Source of the DNA: Synechococcus sp. UW140
GTDB taxonomy: Bacteria > Cyanobacteriota > Cyanobacteriia > PCC-6307 > Cyanobiaceae
Direction: 5' to 3'
Length of the DNA: 35,302 nucleotides
Assembly (NCBI RefSeq): GCF_900474295.1
Contig: NZ_UCOB01000005.1
Coordinates: forward strand, 1 to 35,302
Part shown: positions 8,480-17,057 of the stretch, piece after piece
Numbering within the stretch: the first letter of the stretch is position 1
Layout of the letters: every line of letters starts with the position of its first letter
Translations under genes and position numbers: made by a program
The notes under the pieces: generated by a model
Databases searched by the model: none
What the model was told of the DNA's origin: nothing
Seen by the model: the letters and a program-made list of their open reading frames with translations, nothing else

Positions 8480-8632
8480 CGGCCACCAAGGCCAGTTCTG
8501 ATCTTCATGTTGGATGCCGTTTGCAGCCACTCAGCTGAGGTTTCCTGCCCATGATTCTGCCTAGAGGCGATCCGTGCAGCGGTCAGCTTGAAACCGCCTA
8601 GCAGCCAGTGGCATCACCCAGAGGCTTGAAAG
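8480..8632 (+). repeat. Dispersed intergenic repeat, copy R3 (right part)
   Basis: This copy begins within the GGCCACCAAGGCC region and continues through GATTCTGCCTAGAGGCG, GCAGCGGTC and CAGCCAGTGGCATCA. It matches the right half of copy R1 (about 333-485). The left half, including the CAGTTGCAC box, is missing. It lies in the 8308-8851 gap. Confidence 0.75.
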
Positions 8633-8700
8633 CGAAACAAGCCCAGATCCTGCTGAATGCAACGGCGTACCTTCGTCTGGTCCCACCAGCTCAGGGACAT
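8614..8700 (-). pseudogene. Possible small gene or gene relic
   Basis: An ATG-started frame of 28 codons reads MSLSWWDQTKVRRCIQQDLG and then LFRFQASG before TGA. The frame is open upstream as well (LTEAQRDLVVGR precedes the ATG), which makes it look like the end of a longer, decayed helical protein. It overlaps copy R3 at its 3' end. No family was recognised; this may be chance. Confidence 0.25.
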
Positions 8701-8703
8701 GCG

Positions 8704-8748
8704 CCCTACGACGAGATCCCGTTGTGCTTCAGTGAGCTCGTCGTAGGG
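8704..8748. repeat. Perfect 12-bp inverted repeat
   Basis: CCCTACGACGAG (8704-8715) and CTCGTCGTAGGG (8737-8748) are exact reverse complements separated by 21 bases. There is no T-run, so it is a weak terminator candidate. A protein-binding site or an end of a decayed element is possible. It sits in the gap before the RTX gene's 3' end. Confidence 0.6.
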
Positions 8749-8851
8749 ACTTGAGACTTAAGTTCGGTAGCTGCTATGAAGAGAATCGATCAAGGACACA
8801 AAGCCCTTAGTTTCTAAGTCCAAAAGCATAATCAACACAAAAAGGAATCTT

Positions 8852-10207
8852 TTATACAAGATCAATGCCGACACCTCCCGTATGAGCAACAATCCCAACC
8901 TCTACATCAAGACCAGCGCGTTCTTGACTGATTGCAATACCCCCTAAACTGTGCAAAACGCCGACAAGCTCTCCCTCTCTGGAGAACTCAACCCTCCTCC
9001 CAACAATCTCTACAACTGTATCAGCAGAAATGATCGCCCTGTCTCCTATATCATTGAAATCGGCAACAACATCAAACGTCTCTTCATTGATACCCCTCCA
9101 ATGATTTTGCCTTCGAGAAAGCGAGAAGGTGTCAGCTCCCGAGCCTCCGATGTAACTGTTAATCCCACTGCCGCCGATCAACACATCGTCGTCACGACCT
9201 CCGTTTAGACGATCGCGACCTGCATCACCCGCAAGAATATCATTACCATCTTGGCCAAAAATCCAGTCATCACCTCCACCAGACGAAGCAAAGTCATCAA
9301 AACCACCAAGGTATATCGAGTCACGCCCACCACCAGTTTCGACGCTATCTCTTCCATGACTCAACCGGATAGTATTATGACCACCTAGAGAATGAATTCT
9401 TGTATTCCCGGTTGCGGTAATGCGATCATTTCCAATCCCTGTACGGATTGTATTCGACGAAATGTTCCACACATAAGCAGGCCCACAAGGGAATTCGTCA
9501 AAAAAGAATCCCTCCTCCCCACAATTAGGGTCATTCGGGAAAGGTCGCTGCCTGACCCCGTAAGCCTCGATCCGATTATTGCCATCGCCAGCATCGATCG
9601 CATGACTGCCTTGGCCAACAATGATATGGTCATCGCCATTTCCAGATTGGACGGCTCCACCTCCATCGCCAGCATGAACATAGTTATCTCCTTCGCCAGC
9701 ATCAATTGTATCGAAGCCATCTCCACCTAAAACAGTGTCGTCCCCCTCTCCAGAGGAGACAAAATCGTCTCCATCATTGCAATAAATTGTGTCAGCCGTG
9801 CTTCCCGTAAGAGTTATCCTGTCGTCACCATATGTGCCATGAATCACGTAGCTACGAATGGGAACTCGAACTCGCCCTACCGTATTAAATCCATCACCAT
9901 GCACAACATCAATACCAACAACAGTTCTAGTTTGCCATCGCCCTCTTGCGAATGGCCAAGGCCAACCCCCACCTCTCTCCTCACTGCCAATCACTGTTAC
10001 TTGATTTGCTCGATAATCAATCTCATGAATTGAAAAAGCAGAAAAAGCTTGATTGATATCTGCAAAAGTCCGGCTGATTTGCTGACGCGTCTCATAATTT
10101 CGTCGCCTTCTAAGGCTTTCATTCCATTCGTATGCACGTGTGGCATTAAAGGCTTGCTGCAGATTTTGTTGTCGTTGGCGGAGGAAAAGGCTGAATAGGC
10201 TTGACAT
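8852..10207 (-). CDS. RTX-type calcium-binding repeat protein (hemolysin-type repeats)
   Basis: The protein has 451 residues. The N-terminal 75 or so are basic and helical (many Arg and Gln). About 124-360 consists of degenerate Gly-Asp nonapeptides such as GDDRITLTG, GEGDDTVLGGDGFD and DGNDILAGDAGRDRLNGG, the parallel beta-roll of RTX proteins that folds on calcium outside the cell. The last 90 residues (FDVVADFNDIGDRAIISAD) match the usual end of these rolls. Type I secretion is expected from the family, though no secretion genes are in the window. Residues 226-250 interrupt the roll with a two-Cys insert (Cys229, Cys241). No catalytic domain is seen, so a surface or matrix role is more likely than a toxin. 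Confidence 0.87.
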   Translation of the reverse strand: MSSLFSLFLRQRQQNLQQAFNATRAYEWNESLRRRRNYETRQQISRTFADINQAFSAFSIHEIDYRANQVTVIGSEERGGGWPWPFARGRWQTRTVVGIDVVHGDGFNTVGRVRVPIRSYVIHGTYGDDRITLTGSTADTIYCNDGDDFVSSGEGDDTVLGGDGFDTIDAGEGDNYVHAGDGGGAVQSGNGDDHIIVGQGSHAIDAGDGNNRIEAYGVRQRPFPNDPNCGEEGFFFDEFPCGPAYVWNISSNTIRTGIGNDRITATGNTRIHSLGGHNTIRLSHGRDSVETGGGRDSIYLGGFDDFASSGGGDDWIFGQDGNDILAGDAGRDRLNGGRDDDVLIGGSGINSYIGGSGADTFSLSRRQNHWRGINEETFDVVADFNDIGDRAIISADTVVEIVGRRVEFSREGELVGVLHSLGGIAISQERAGLDVEVGIVAHTGGVGIDLV

Positions 10208-10316
10208 GTTTCTTGTGTGAATGAAACGATGAACTCACCATCTCCGGGATTAATGACCGACTGAATGACCTGGGTCAGACCAGCGTGTGACATTGTTCAC
10301 ATGACCTCTAATGCTT

Positions 10317-10559
10317 TCACATCCCAGGAAACGTAAGAATAACGAATTTGATTAAGTCAATGTCTGTGTCTTCCAGGTTCTTGGCAAGCGGGCGGAGGAA
10401 GGCGATGCCAAGCCTTGCAACCAAACCATGCAGGAAGCGCCTGGGATTCAGAGCATTCTCGGCAATGTCATCGATCACCAGAGTCTCATCGCCACCGAAC
10501 TTCTCATCGTTGATTAGGGCCATGACCCAACTCTTGTAGGTGTAAACCCAATCAGTCAC
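10317..10559 (-). CDS. Hypothetical small protein
   Basis: An 80-residue frame starts at a GTG (10557-10559) and reads MTDWVYTYKSWVMALINDEK, later ENALNPRRFLHGLVARLG. The composition looks like a folded helical protein. There is no strong ribosome site and no family I recognise. It lies between the RTX gene (same strand) and the divergent sulfotransferase gene. It could be a real small gene or a remnant. Confidence 0.4.
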   Translation of the reverse strand: MTDWVYTYKSWVMALINDEKFGGDETLVIDDIAENALNPRRFLHGLVARLGIAFLRPLAKNLEDTDIDLIKFVILTFPGM

Positions 10560-10660
10560 TCCAATTCCGGGTCATTCAGATCCAGAGCCATCGAACGCGT
10601 GCATATCTCGGGCACATAATTTTGCCTCGCGATTAAGCAGCCATCAGCAGCTTGTCAATA

Positions 10661-12241
10661 ATGAGCTTCAGCCGACTCCGTTCCATGCAATCGCTTGACC
10701 AACGTATGCAGCGTGTTGTTGTCCGGCGTCAGGAACTGGCACAGCGATGGGATGCTCTGCGGAACAACGATCTGCTCCAACTGCTGGTCGTGACGTTGCC
10801 AGGTCTGTTGCGGGCAGAGCGGTGCGGAGTGTTTGTGCTCGATCCCGATGCCGATGAGCTGTGGCTAGAGGCCGGCACGAAGGTTGTGCAACGACAGATC
10901 TGTGCTGACCTCGAGGGTTCGATGGTGGGTGAGTGCGTCAGCACCGGTAGCTGTGTCAACCGCTCAGGGCTGGAGATTTTGGAGGGAGCACACCAAAAAG
11001 CGGGTGAAGCTCTTTCTTACATGGTGTCCACCGCCATCACCGTGCCAATCCACGGAGATGCGTTGGAGGTTGTCGGAGCGCTTCAAGTCTTGAACCGCAT
11101 CGATGGACAGCCCTTTTCTGCTGCTGACCAAACCCAACTGGAAGCGGTGGCCAACGCAATCCAGCCATCGGTGAAGGTCATGTACGCAAGTCGGGCCCTG
11201 CAGCAGCGATCGCTCAAGCTTGATCACACCATCGAAGTGCTGCGTGACCGCCTCGAGGCGCTTCGTCCTGGCCACAGTTTCCGCACCTTTGAACCAGCAC
11301 GGCTGGCCCATGACGAAGGCTTCTTGCATCACCGATGGAATGGCCGTTGCTATCCACCATTCATCGACTATCGAGCCACCGAGCACCTCACAAAAACTTG
11401 GGACACTCAGCCGAACGACGTGCTGCTAGCCACCCATCAGAAAGTTGGTACCCATCTGGCGAAAAAATTTCTGGTGGAACTGGTGCGAGCCAATGTTGAC
11501 CTGCCCGGCAGACATCCGATGGTGGATGGTGATATCGGGCACGGAGCGATGCCCTGGCCTGAGGTTCTGTTGTCCCAAGAGACCCCAGGCGACTGGCAAC
11601 GATTCCAGGCAGCCACCTCGGATTGCCCCCGACTTTGGTATCTACACTGCGCCGTTGACGATTTGCCATGCCGTCGCATTCATCCTCAAACGCGTTTCGT
11701 TGTGGCCATTCGCGATCCGCGAGCCGCGCTGGTTTCCCAGTACTTTTTCTGGGTGCGCCACCCGCTTCTGCAAGTCGATCCCGAACTCGAACTGGATCGT
11801 TTCGCTGAGCTGTTTGTGCAGGGAGATCTCTACTTCGGTAGTTATTTCCGTCATATCCGCGGTTGGTTAACACCTGAACCCCGACTGCAGGCATCCCAGA
11901 TCTGCGCGCTTCGTTATGAAGACATGGTGGAGCGCAAAGCTGACACCGTTGAGCAGCTTCAGCAGTTCCTTTTCCCTTCAGCGACTTTGGAACCAGAGCG
12001 GGCTGCAGCAATTGCCGCTGGAACCGAGTTTCAGGCCATGAAACAAGGCATTACGGCGAATCCAGGCAGTTTTCATCTCAATCCCAAGCTGTATTTTCGG
12101 GCGGGAACCACGGACAATTGGCGTCAGCATCTGTCGCCTCGTGCCGAGGCGTTGGTGGCAAAGGCCGCTCGGGAGCAGTGGGCAGGGATGGAGACGCATC
12201 CTCTGCTGGCAGGCTATTTCGAGGAGCTTGCTGATCTTTAG
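10661..12241 (+). CDS. GAF domain fused to a sulfotransferase domain
   Basis: The protein has 526 residues from the ATG at 10661; a TTG three codons earlier is the alternative. About 30-178 is a GAF domain (CGVFVLDPDADELWLEAG, then ITVPI and GALQVLN, as in phosphodiesterase and sensor GAFs). A helical linker (about 180-200) leads to a complete PAPS-dependent sulfotransferase domain. Its phosphate loop is ATHQKVGT (257-264), the likely catalytic His is in LWYLHC (His329), the 3'-phosphate site is VAIRDPRAALVSQYFF (348-363), and the C-terminal loop is FRAGTTDNWRQHLSP (479-493). Family knowledge says it transfers sulfate from PAPS to a hydroxyl or amine; the acceptor is unknown. The GAF part suggests that ligand binding or redox state controls activity. 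No signal peptide is seen, so it is cytoplasmic. It converges with the GST gene 18 bases away. Confidence 0.9.
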   Translation: MSFSRLRSMQSLDQRMQRVVVRRQELAQRWDALRNNDLLQLLVVTLPGLLRAERCGVFVLDPDADELWLEAGTKVVQRQICADLEGSMVGECVSTGSCVNRSGLEILEGAHQKAGEALSYMVSTAITVPIHGDALEVVGALQVLNRIDGQPFSAADQTQLEAVANAIQPSVKVMYASRALQQRSLKLDHTIEVLRDRLEALRPGHSFRTFEPARLAHDEGFLHHRWNGRCYPPFIDYRATEHLTKTWDTQPNDVLLATHQKVGTHLAKKFLVELVRANVDLPGRHPMVDGDIGHGAMPWPEVLLSQETPGDWQRFQAATSDCPRLWYLHCAVDDLPCRRIHPQTRFVVAIRDPRAALVSQYFFWVRHPLLQVDPELELDRFAELFVQGDLYFGSYFRHIRGWLTPEPRLQASQICALRYEDMVERKADTVEQLQQFLFPSATLEPERAAAIAAGTEFQAMKQGITANPGSFHLNPKLYFRAGTTDNWRQHLSPRAEALVAKAAREQWAGMETHPLLAGYFEELADL

Positions 12242-12258
12242 TGTTGGAGATCCGTGGC

Positions 12259-12939
12259 TCAACCGCTCGAACGGTTCGGTGCATCAGGTTGCTGATCCGG
12301 TGCTGCCATTGCGAACGCTTCCAAGCTTTGACAATGCCTATGCAGGGCCACAAGCCGCTCAAACGGTCTGAGATCAAGCCCCAGGCGCATCACCGCGTCG
12401 AGCTGAGGGACCACGCAGGCGTCGGCCATTGTGGGTGAGGAATCGAGGCAAAAGGGCCCAGAAAACGACGCCAGCCAGGTGTTGAGGTCGTTGAGTGCAT
12501 GGAGCTGATGCTGTCGAATGCCCGCCTGGAGGGCAGGCTCCAGTGGCGTGGCAGCCGTTTGACAGCCCGCCTCGATGATGGGTTTGCGCAAACGTGCCGG
12601 GAGGAGCAGCGGTTGCATTGAACTGTTGATTTGTTCAGCAATCGCACGGCAAATTCGTCGTTCGCGATGCGTGGTCGGCAGCAGGGAGTGCCCCTGTTCG
12701 GGGAAGGTCTCTTCCAGCGTCTCGAGGATTGCAAGTGTTTGAACCCAAGGCTCGCCATCAACCATCAGGGTTGGCAGCTCAGCTCGGGGATTGATGGCCA
12801 GGTACCAATCGCTATGTTGCTCGCCTCGATCCAAGCAGACAGGGGTGTAACTGAATGGCAGCTTTTTCAGCCGCAAACCGATCTGCAGACGTTGGGAGGC
12901 GCTGGAGCGCCAGCATCCGTACAGCTCTAGGGATGGCAT
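12259..12939 (-). CDS. Glutathione S-transferase family protein, zeta-like
   Basis: The chosen start gives 226 residues, the usual GST length. RSSASQRLQIGL (11-22) is close to the zeta-class (maleylacetoacetate isomerase) motif. NPRAELPTL (50-58) with the cis-Pro56 and VQTLAILETLEE (66-77) complete the thioredoxin-like glutathione site. An all-helical C-terminal domain follows. It may conjugate or isomerise small electrophiles with glutathione in the cytoplasm; isomerase activity is a guess. The frame is open 30 codons further upstream to a GTG/ATG at 13026-13029, which would add a basic N-terminal extension. Neither start has a clear ribosome site. Confidence 0.85.
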   Translation of the reverse strand: MPSLELYGCWRSSASQRLQIGLRLKKLPFSYTPVCLDRGEQHSDWYLAINPRAELPTLMVDGEPWVQTLAILETLEETFPEQGHSLLPTTHRERRICRAIAEQINSSMQPLLLPARLRKPIIEAGCQTAATPLEPALQAGIRQHQLHALNDLNTWLASFSGPFCLDSSPTMADACVVPQLDAVMRLGLDLRPFERLVALHRHCQSLEAFAMAAPDQQPDAPNRSSG

Positions 12940-13225
12940 CAGGGAGGTCGACGTTTCTAGTTCAAGATGACGCTTGTTAGCACTTTGTCCCCGTCGTTTC
13001 TCGACCGAGCCAAGCGAGTCCTCCATCACGGTGGACTAGGCCCTAAGCAAAAGAATCGAATGTGCTCGGGAAAGAGAGCGCGTTAAACAACTCAGCCGAG
13101 TTCTCCTCCTGCCGCTTGACTCGATCACGAAGCAATACCCAGGCTTCAAGATCCTCAAGAACCATTCCTCAAGCTGTTCTCGCTTGATTCCGATGAGACG
13201 GGAGCGGGATCCATTGCCCATCGTT

Positions 13226-13412
13226 CCGCCCAGTTGCACAACAAACCAGAGACAACGCAGTAACCACTCCACGAACCCCACTGCAAACACAAATCAACGG
13301 GTGGCAACTGTGGCCACCAAGGCCATTGCTGATCAGCAGGTTGGATGAGGACTGACGCCACTCAGGTCATTCCCTACCCACAAGTGATTCTGCCCAGCGA
13401 ACGCCGCATCAG
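13226..13412 (+). repeat. Dispersed intergenic repeat, copy R4
   Basis: This copy holds the middle and right parts: CAGTTGCACAACAAA, AGAGACAACGC, then the hairpin GGTGGC (13300-13305) with GCCACC (13313-13318), again with a 7-base loop of different sequence. GCTGATCAGCAGGTTGGATG and GATTCTGCCCAG follow. It occupies the end of the 12940-13419 gap. No gene is supported in the rest of that gap. Confidence 0.75.
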
Positions 13413-13419
13413 TGTGGTC

Positions 13420-15006
13420 TCAGGGGACCTCCTTCAGCCCAGGCTCCACCGTCTCGAGTTGCTGCATTGTCAACGAGGAGCGGAATAACAATGGAAGTGG
13501 TGCTGAACCGGACTGGAACGCCCCGTTCCCAACAGGGGCGAGGGGAAGTGTTCCGGCTTGACCCAGAAGATGCCTATCGAAAAACAGTTTCGCCATCCCT
13601 TGAAGTTCCTGTCTGGCAAGAGACTGCGCCGGGCCAGTGATCACTGGTGGGAGGTTTGAGGTGGCATCCAAGAAGGAAAGATGAGTGCCGCTCTTCTGAA
13701 CCGCCAGCACCGAGCCTGGCTGGCGAAGACCGATGAAGGGGGTGAGCTGCTGGGAAACCGGCGGAGCGAACACGTCATTCATGCCAGCAATCACGAGCAT
13801 CGGCACCGCAACACGAGACATCGATCGACTGCTGAAAATCGGATTGGTCACTGGATTCACCGCAACAGCAACCTTCACGCGGGGATCGCGGAAGTTGGTT
13901 CGTTTCACCACACGTTCGGGTGCTACGCACTGCCAGACGATGGCCGGGTTGAGAACCACGGTGCTGGGGTCATTCAGCTGCTCACATCCGCGCACCAGGT
14001 GGGGCCAGTCCAGTTGAGCCCCCGCAAGGGCCGTGACCGTATAGCCCCCAAGGGACTGGCCGAGGACGCCGACCCGCTGGGTGTCGACCCTGTCCCCCCA
14101 GCGCTTCTCAACCTGATCGATCAGTTCAGTCACGGTGATCGGCTGGCGATACCAGGCATTGGCGGGAGGCATGGCACCTGTACCCTTGATCGCGGCTGTC
14201 ATGGTGTCAGCGCTGGTGAAGGGAAAGTCGAGAGACGCAACCGCATAGCCATGACTTGCCAGGGTCTGCCCGACGTAGAGGAGCGCATTCATGTCAGTGT
14301 TCAAGCCCGGCGCTAGCACCACCAGAGGAGCCTGGCTACTGGCCGTTGACGTCTCGGGCAGATAGACACCGGCCTTGACGCTGTCGACGACGCGACCTTT
14401 GAACGTGAAGGACACCTGCTCAAAACCAGTGTTGCCTGGTTGCGCTGCGACTTGAAGATCCGGAGCGGTTTCTGGAGTTCCTCCCAGTTCAGACAGACGC
14501 GAATAAAGCTTGTTCTGAAGATTGAACTCCTGGGTCAGGGAACGCAGCAGCGAGCCGACAGCGCTCACATTGATCGCGATCGTGGGTAGCGGGTAGGCCT
14601 GAAGCACATCAATCAAACGCAGACCGTCGCTGTTGGCTGCTGCATTAATCAAGGCTGAGGCCAGAGCATTGCCTGCCACGTCCGTGGGCTGATTGATCAG
14701 CTTCGCCAGCTGTTGAACCGTTCGCTTACCCAGGGGAGTGGAGAGAAAGTTCGATGCCATGAGGGCATTCACAGGAGCCGACTGATTGAGAGCCTTGCGA
14801 AATGCCTGCTTTTCGGAGGGTTTAAACAGACGCAGCACATCGGCGAGTGCGGTCCCTGGTGATTGACCGCCCGCATAGTCGGCGAGTTCATCGATCGGGA
14901 TGGATCGCTCGAATTCACCAAGCTGGAAGCTGAGTCGCTCTGCGGACGATGCCGGAGCCGACACCAGGGCACCAAGACCGATCAACGCGAATAAAAAGCG
15001 CTTCAT
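13420..15006 (-). CDS. Exported alpha/beta hydrolase with N-terminal DUF1400
   Basis: The protein has 528 residues. An N-terminal signal peptide (MKRFLFALIGLGALVSAPASS) ends near residue 22. Residues about 25-150 match DUF1400, a cyanobacterial domain placed before esterase/lipase-like hydrolases. The hydrolase part has VLAPGLNTDMN near 230, the nucleophile elbow GQSLGG with Ser318, an acid candidate in VIAGMNDVFAP and the likely catalytic His in KSGTHLSFL. It should act on esters in the periplasm or thylakoid lumen; the substrate is unknown. It stands alone on the minus strand, flanked by intergenic repeat copies R4 and R5. Confidence 0.88.
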   Translation of the reverse strand: MKRFLFALIGLGALVSAPASSAERLSFQLGEFERSIPIDELADYAGGQSPGTALADVLRLFKPSEKQAFRKALNQSAPVNALMASNFLSTPLGKRTVQQLAKLINQPTDVAGNALASALINAAANSDGLRLIDVLQAYPLPTIAINVSAVGSLLRSLTQEFNLQNKLYSRLSELGGTPETAPDLQVAAQPGNTGFEQVSFTFKGRVVDSVKAGVYLPETSTASSQAPLVVLAPGLNTDMNALLYVGQTLASHGYAVASLDFPFTSADTMTAAIKGTGAMPPANAWYRQPITVTELIDQVEKRWGDRVDTQRVGVLGQSLGGYTVTALAGAQLDWPHLVRGCEQLNDPSTVVLNPAIVWQCVAPERVVKRTNFRDPRVKVAVAVNPVTNPIFSSRSMSRVAVPMLVIAGMNDVFAPPVSQQLTPFIGLRQPGSVLAVQKSGTHLSFLDATSNLPPVITGPAQSLARQELQGMAKLFFDRHLLGQAGTLPLAPVGNGAFQSGSAPLPLLFRSSLTMQQLETVEPGLKEVP

Positions 15007-15365
15007 ATCAATCAGCTATTTAGGAGAAACTACACCTAATTGCTAGAAAAAGGTCAAACAACCGGATACCACGAAAACTGAGCTTTCTTCATCAAGGGTG
15101 GACAACTTAACAACCCTTGATCAACCAGAGCGGGTAAGCAATCGGTCACTAGGCATGCCCTGTTAGTCGCCCTAGATGGAAAGACTCACTCACGACCATG
15201 CCCAGTCTCTCAAGAAAGCAAATAAAACAGACATCCACGGCCAACGCCAACAGCGACTCCCAGAGCGGCTCCAGGCCCCAGCACCGATCCAACTCCATCG
15301 CTGTTGCCCGGTCCAAGCCCAGCACCAAGACCTGCACCTTCGTCGGTTCCTGCCGCGGTCCTGGC

Positions 15366-15552
15366 CCCTCACCACCTGAGCTCGGATCTCTGATCACGGG
15401 TAACTGATAGCAAGCAAGGCGATCGGCTTGCATGGAAACTCACCCGTCCTTCTCTCAGCACTCCTCTGGCGCATCCCAGTTGCACACAATCCGCTCAGCT
15501 TGCAAAAAATCAGGGACAACTCAAAAAGCACCCCCTCAAAACCACTGCAATG
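15366..15552 (+). repeat. Dispersed intergenic repeat, copy R5, carrying a DUF4114-gene tail
   Basis: The copy starts with CCCTCACCACCTGAG (15366-15380), which is identical to 91-105, the last codons and stop of the surface-protein gene at the window start. It continues with CTGATCAC, GCGATCGGCTTG, CATCCCAGTTGCAC, CAGGGACAACTC and CCACTGCAAT, following the order found in copy R1. It lacks the hairpin and right part. The rest of the 15007-15784 gap holds nothing I can support as a gene. Confidence 0.75.
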
Positions 15553-15784
15553 AATAGCCAGTTGCTTAAATCAGGGCGCACTGAATTCACGAGCCATTAC
15601 CAACCTGTGGCACTCAAGCCGAATCAATAACATTAATCTTTAAGCGCAGCTTGATCATCAAAATAAAAATCGACTTGCCTTTGCAGTGAAAGCACAAAGG
15701 GCAACAGCGCTAGCCAAAGGTATCCTCAATAAAGTGCAATTAAGACTCACTTCAACAGAATGAAGGCTTACGCGAGTGGGCCGA

Positions 15785-16963
15785 TCAGCGAGTCCACTCC
15801 GCGCCAGAATTAATTAACCTGAGGCTATCTTTGATAAATTCAAATTGCGGTATATTGGTAGTAGTCCAGGGGTTAGGTGCCTTGTTAATCAAGATCACAG
15901 CTCCTTTGTCTCCATCCAGACCAATAATTGAAAGGCTGAGATAGCCATTTCCGGAGCCTGAATGAAACAAATACCCTCCTTGCGCCTGGGCATCGGCGTT
16001 GCGGTCACCAATGAAGAACCCCAGGCTCCGGCTCTCAGTGGAACTAGGGATGCTCAACTGTTGGGCCAAAGGTTGTTCAATCAGGATATGGCTGGAATTG
16101 AGCGCCTTGATAAAGGCCAGATTGAACCGAGCCAAGTCGCTTGCCGTACTCCACATCAAACCGGTGGAAAGGATGGGATGCCGCATCGGTGCCCGAGGGT
16201 GCGGCTGATCATCGATGTCATAGGGGATGGCGATTGCGCTGTTGTCGTTCAGGAAAAATCGGTTGTTGAATGTGCTGCTCCTCATGCCGGACGGTGTCAG
16301 CACCAACTCCTGCATCAAGGCCTTGAAGGATTGGTTGCTGATGGATTCCAACGCCGTCTGCAGCACCGCATAACAGCCGTTGCAGTAGTCGAAGCGACTG
16401 CCAGGAATTCGCTCCACCGTGAGCGGTTCGTTGTTGGCTGGAGGCAGTCCTCGCAACACCTGCGGCAAACTCGGAAGAGTTTCCTTCGGACCACAGCATC
16501 CGTCGGGGTAAGGATTACTCAACGCTGCGGTGTGGTTCAGCAGCATCCGAAAGCTCACCGGCACCCTCGCGGTGTAGCTGTTCTCCGGGATCGTCCAATC
16601 CTTCAAATAACGATTGACGGGCTCATCCAGGGCGATCCCTCTGCTTGCCAGGAGCTTGACTGATGCCAGGGCCGTGAGAGTTTTGGTGATCGATTGGGCC
16701 TGGAACAAGGTGTCAGCCGTCACCGGTCGGCCGCTGGCCAGATCCGCTACTCCAAATCCCCTTGCCCAAGCAATGGTCCCGCCATCAATGACGGCAATGG
16801 AAGCACCTGGAATCCCGTGTTTCTGTCGCAGGGTGTCGATCTGCTGCTGCAGGTCGGTGAAGGGAGATGCCGCCTCCGTGGGCATGGCGAGGGAAGCCGT
16901 AGCAAAGCAGACAATCGCCCCAGCCCAGCCCCCTCGAAAGAGCCTTAGTCGGTCCCGCAACAT
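15785..16963 (-). CDS. Beta-lactamase-like serine hydrolase (class C / penicillin-binding protein fold)
   Basis: The ATG at 16963 gives 392 residues; a GTG three codons upstream (16972) is equally possible. A hydrophobic leader (GGWAGAIVCFATASLAM) indicates export. Numbering from the GTG, the catalytic SITK motif is Ser94-Lys97, YCN is 196-198 and the third motif is HSGSG near the C-terminus, so all three active-site motifs of the family are present. Such enzymes act as D-alanyl-D-alanine carboxypeptidases, esterases or amidases in the periplasm; the substrate cannot be assigned. Several Cys pairs (CC near 159, C-x-x-C at 197-200) may form disulfides. Confidence 0.88.
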   Translation of the reverse strand: MLRDRLRLFRGGWAGAIVCFATASLAMPTEAASPFTDLQQQIDTLRQKHGIPGASIAVIDGGTIAWARGFGVADLASGRPVTADTLFQAQSITKTLTALASVKLLASRGIALDEPVNRYLKDWTIPENSYTARVPVSFRMLLNHTAALSNPYPDGCCGPKETLPSLPQVLRGLPPANNEPLTVERIPGSRFDYCNGCYAVLQTALESISNQSFKALMQELVLTPSGMRSSTFNNRFFLNDNSAIAIPYDIDDQPHPRAPMRHPILSTGLMWSTASDLARFNLAFIKALNSSHILIEQPLAQQLSIPSSTESRSLGFFIGDRNADAQAQGGYLFHSGSGNGYLSLSIIGLDGDKGAVILINKAPNPWTTTNIPQFEFIKDSLRLINSGAEWTR

Positions 16964-17057
16964 CGCAGTCACAACGTTCTTTGTTCAACGCTAAATCACG
17001 CCACTACACCTGTTAGGGGTTTTGTATTGTCTGGGGCCGTCACTGAACAAGAGAACG

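Noticed and set aside
13036-13290. Minus-strand frame of 84 codons in the gap before the DUF1400 gene
   Set aside because: Overlaps repeat copy R4, lacks a ribosome site and has no recognised family.
15149-15433. Minus-strand frame of 94 codons with a hydrophobic patch
   Set aside because: Overlaps repeat copy R5; the hydrophobic stretch alone does not support a membrane protein.
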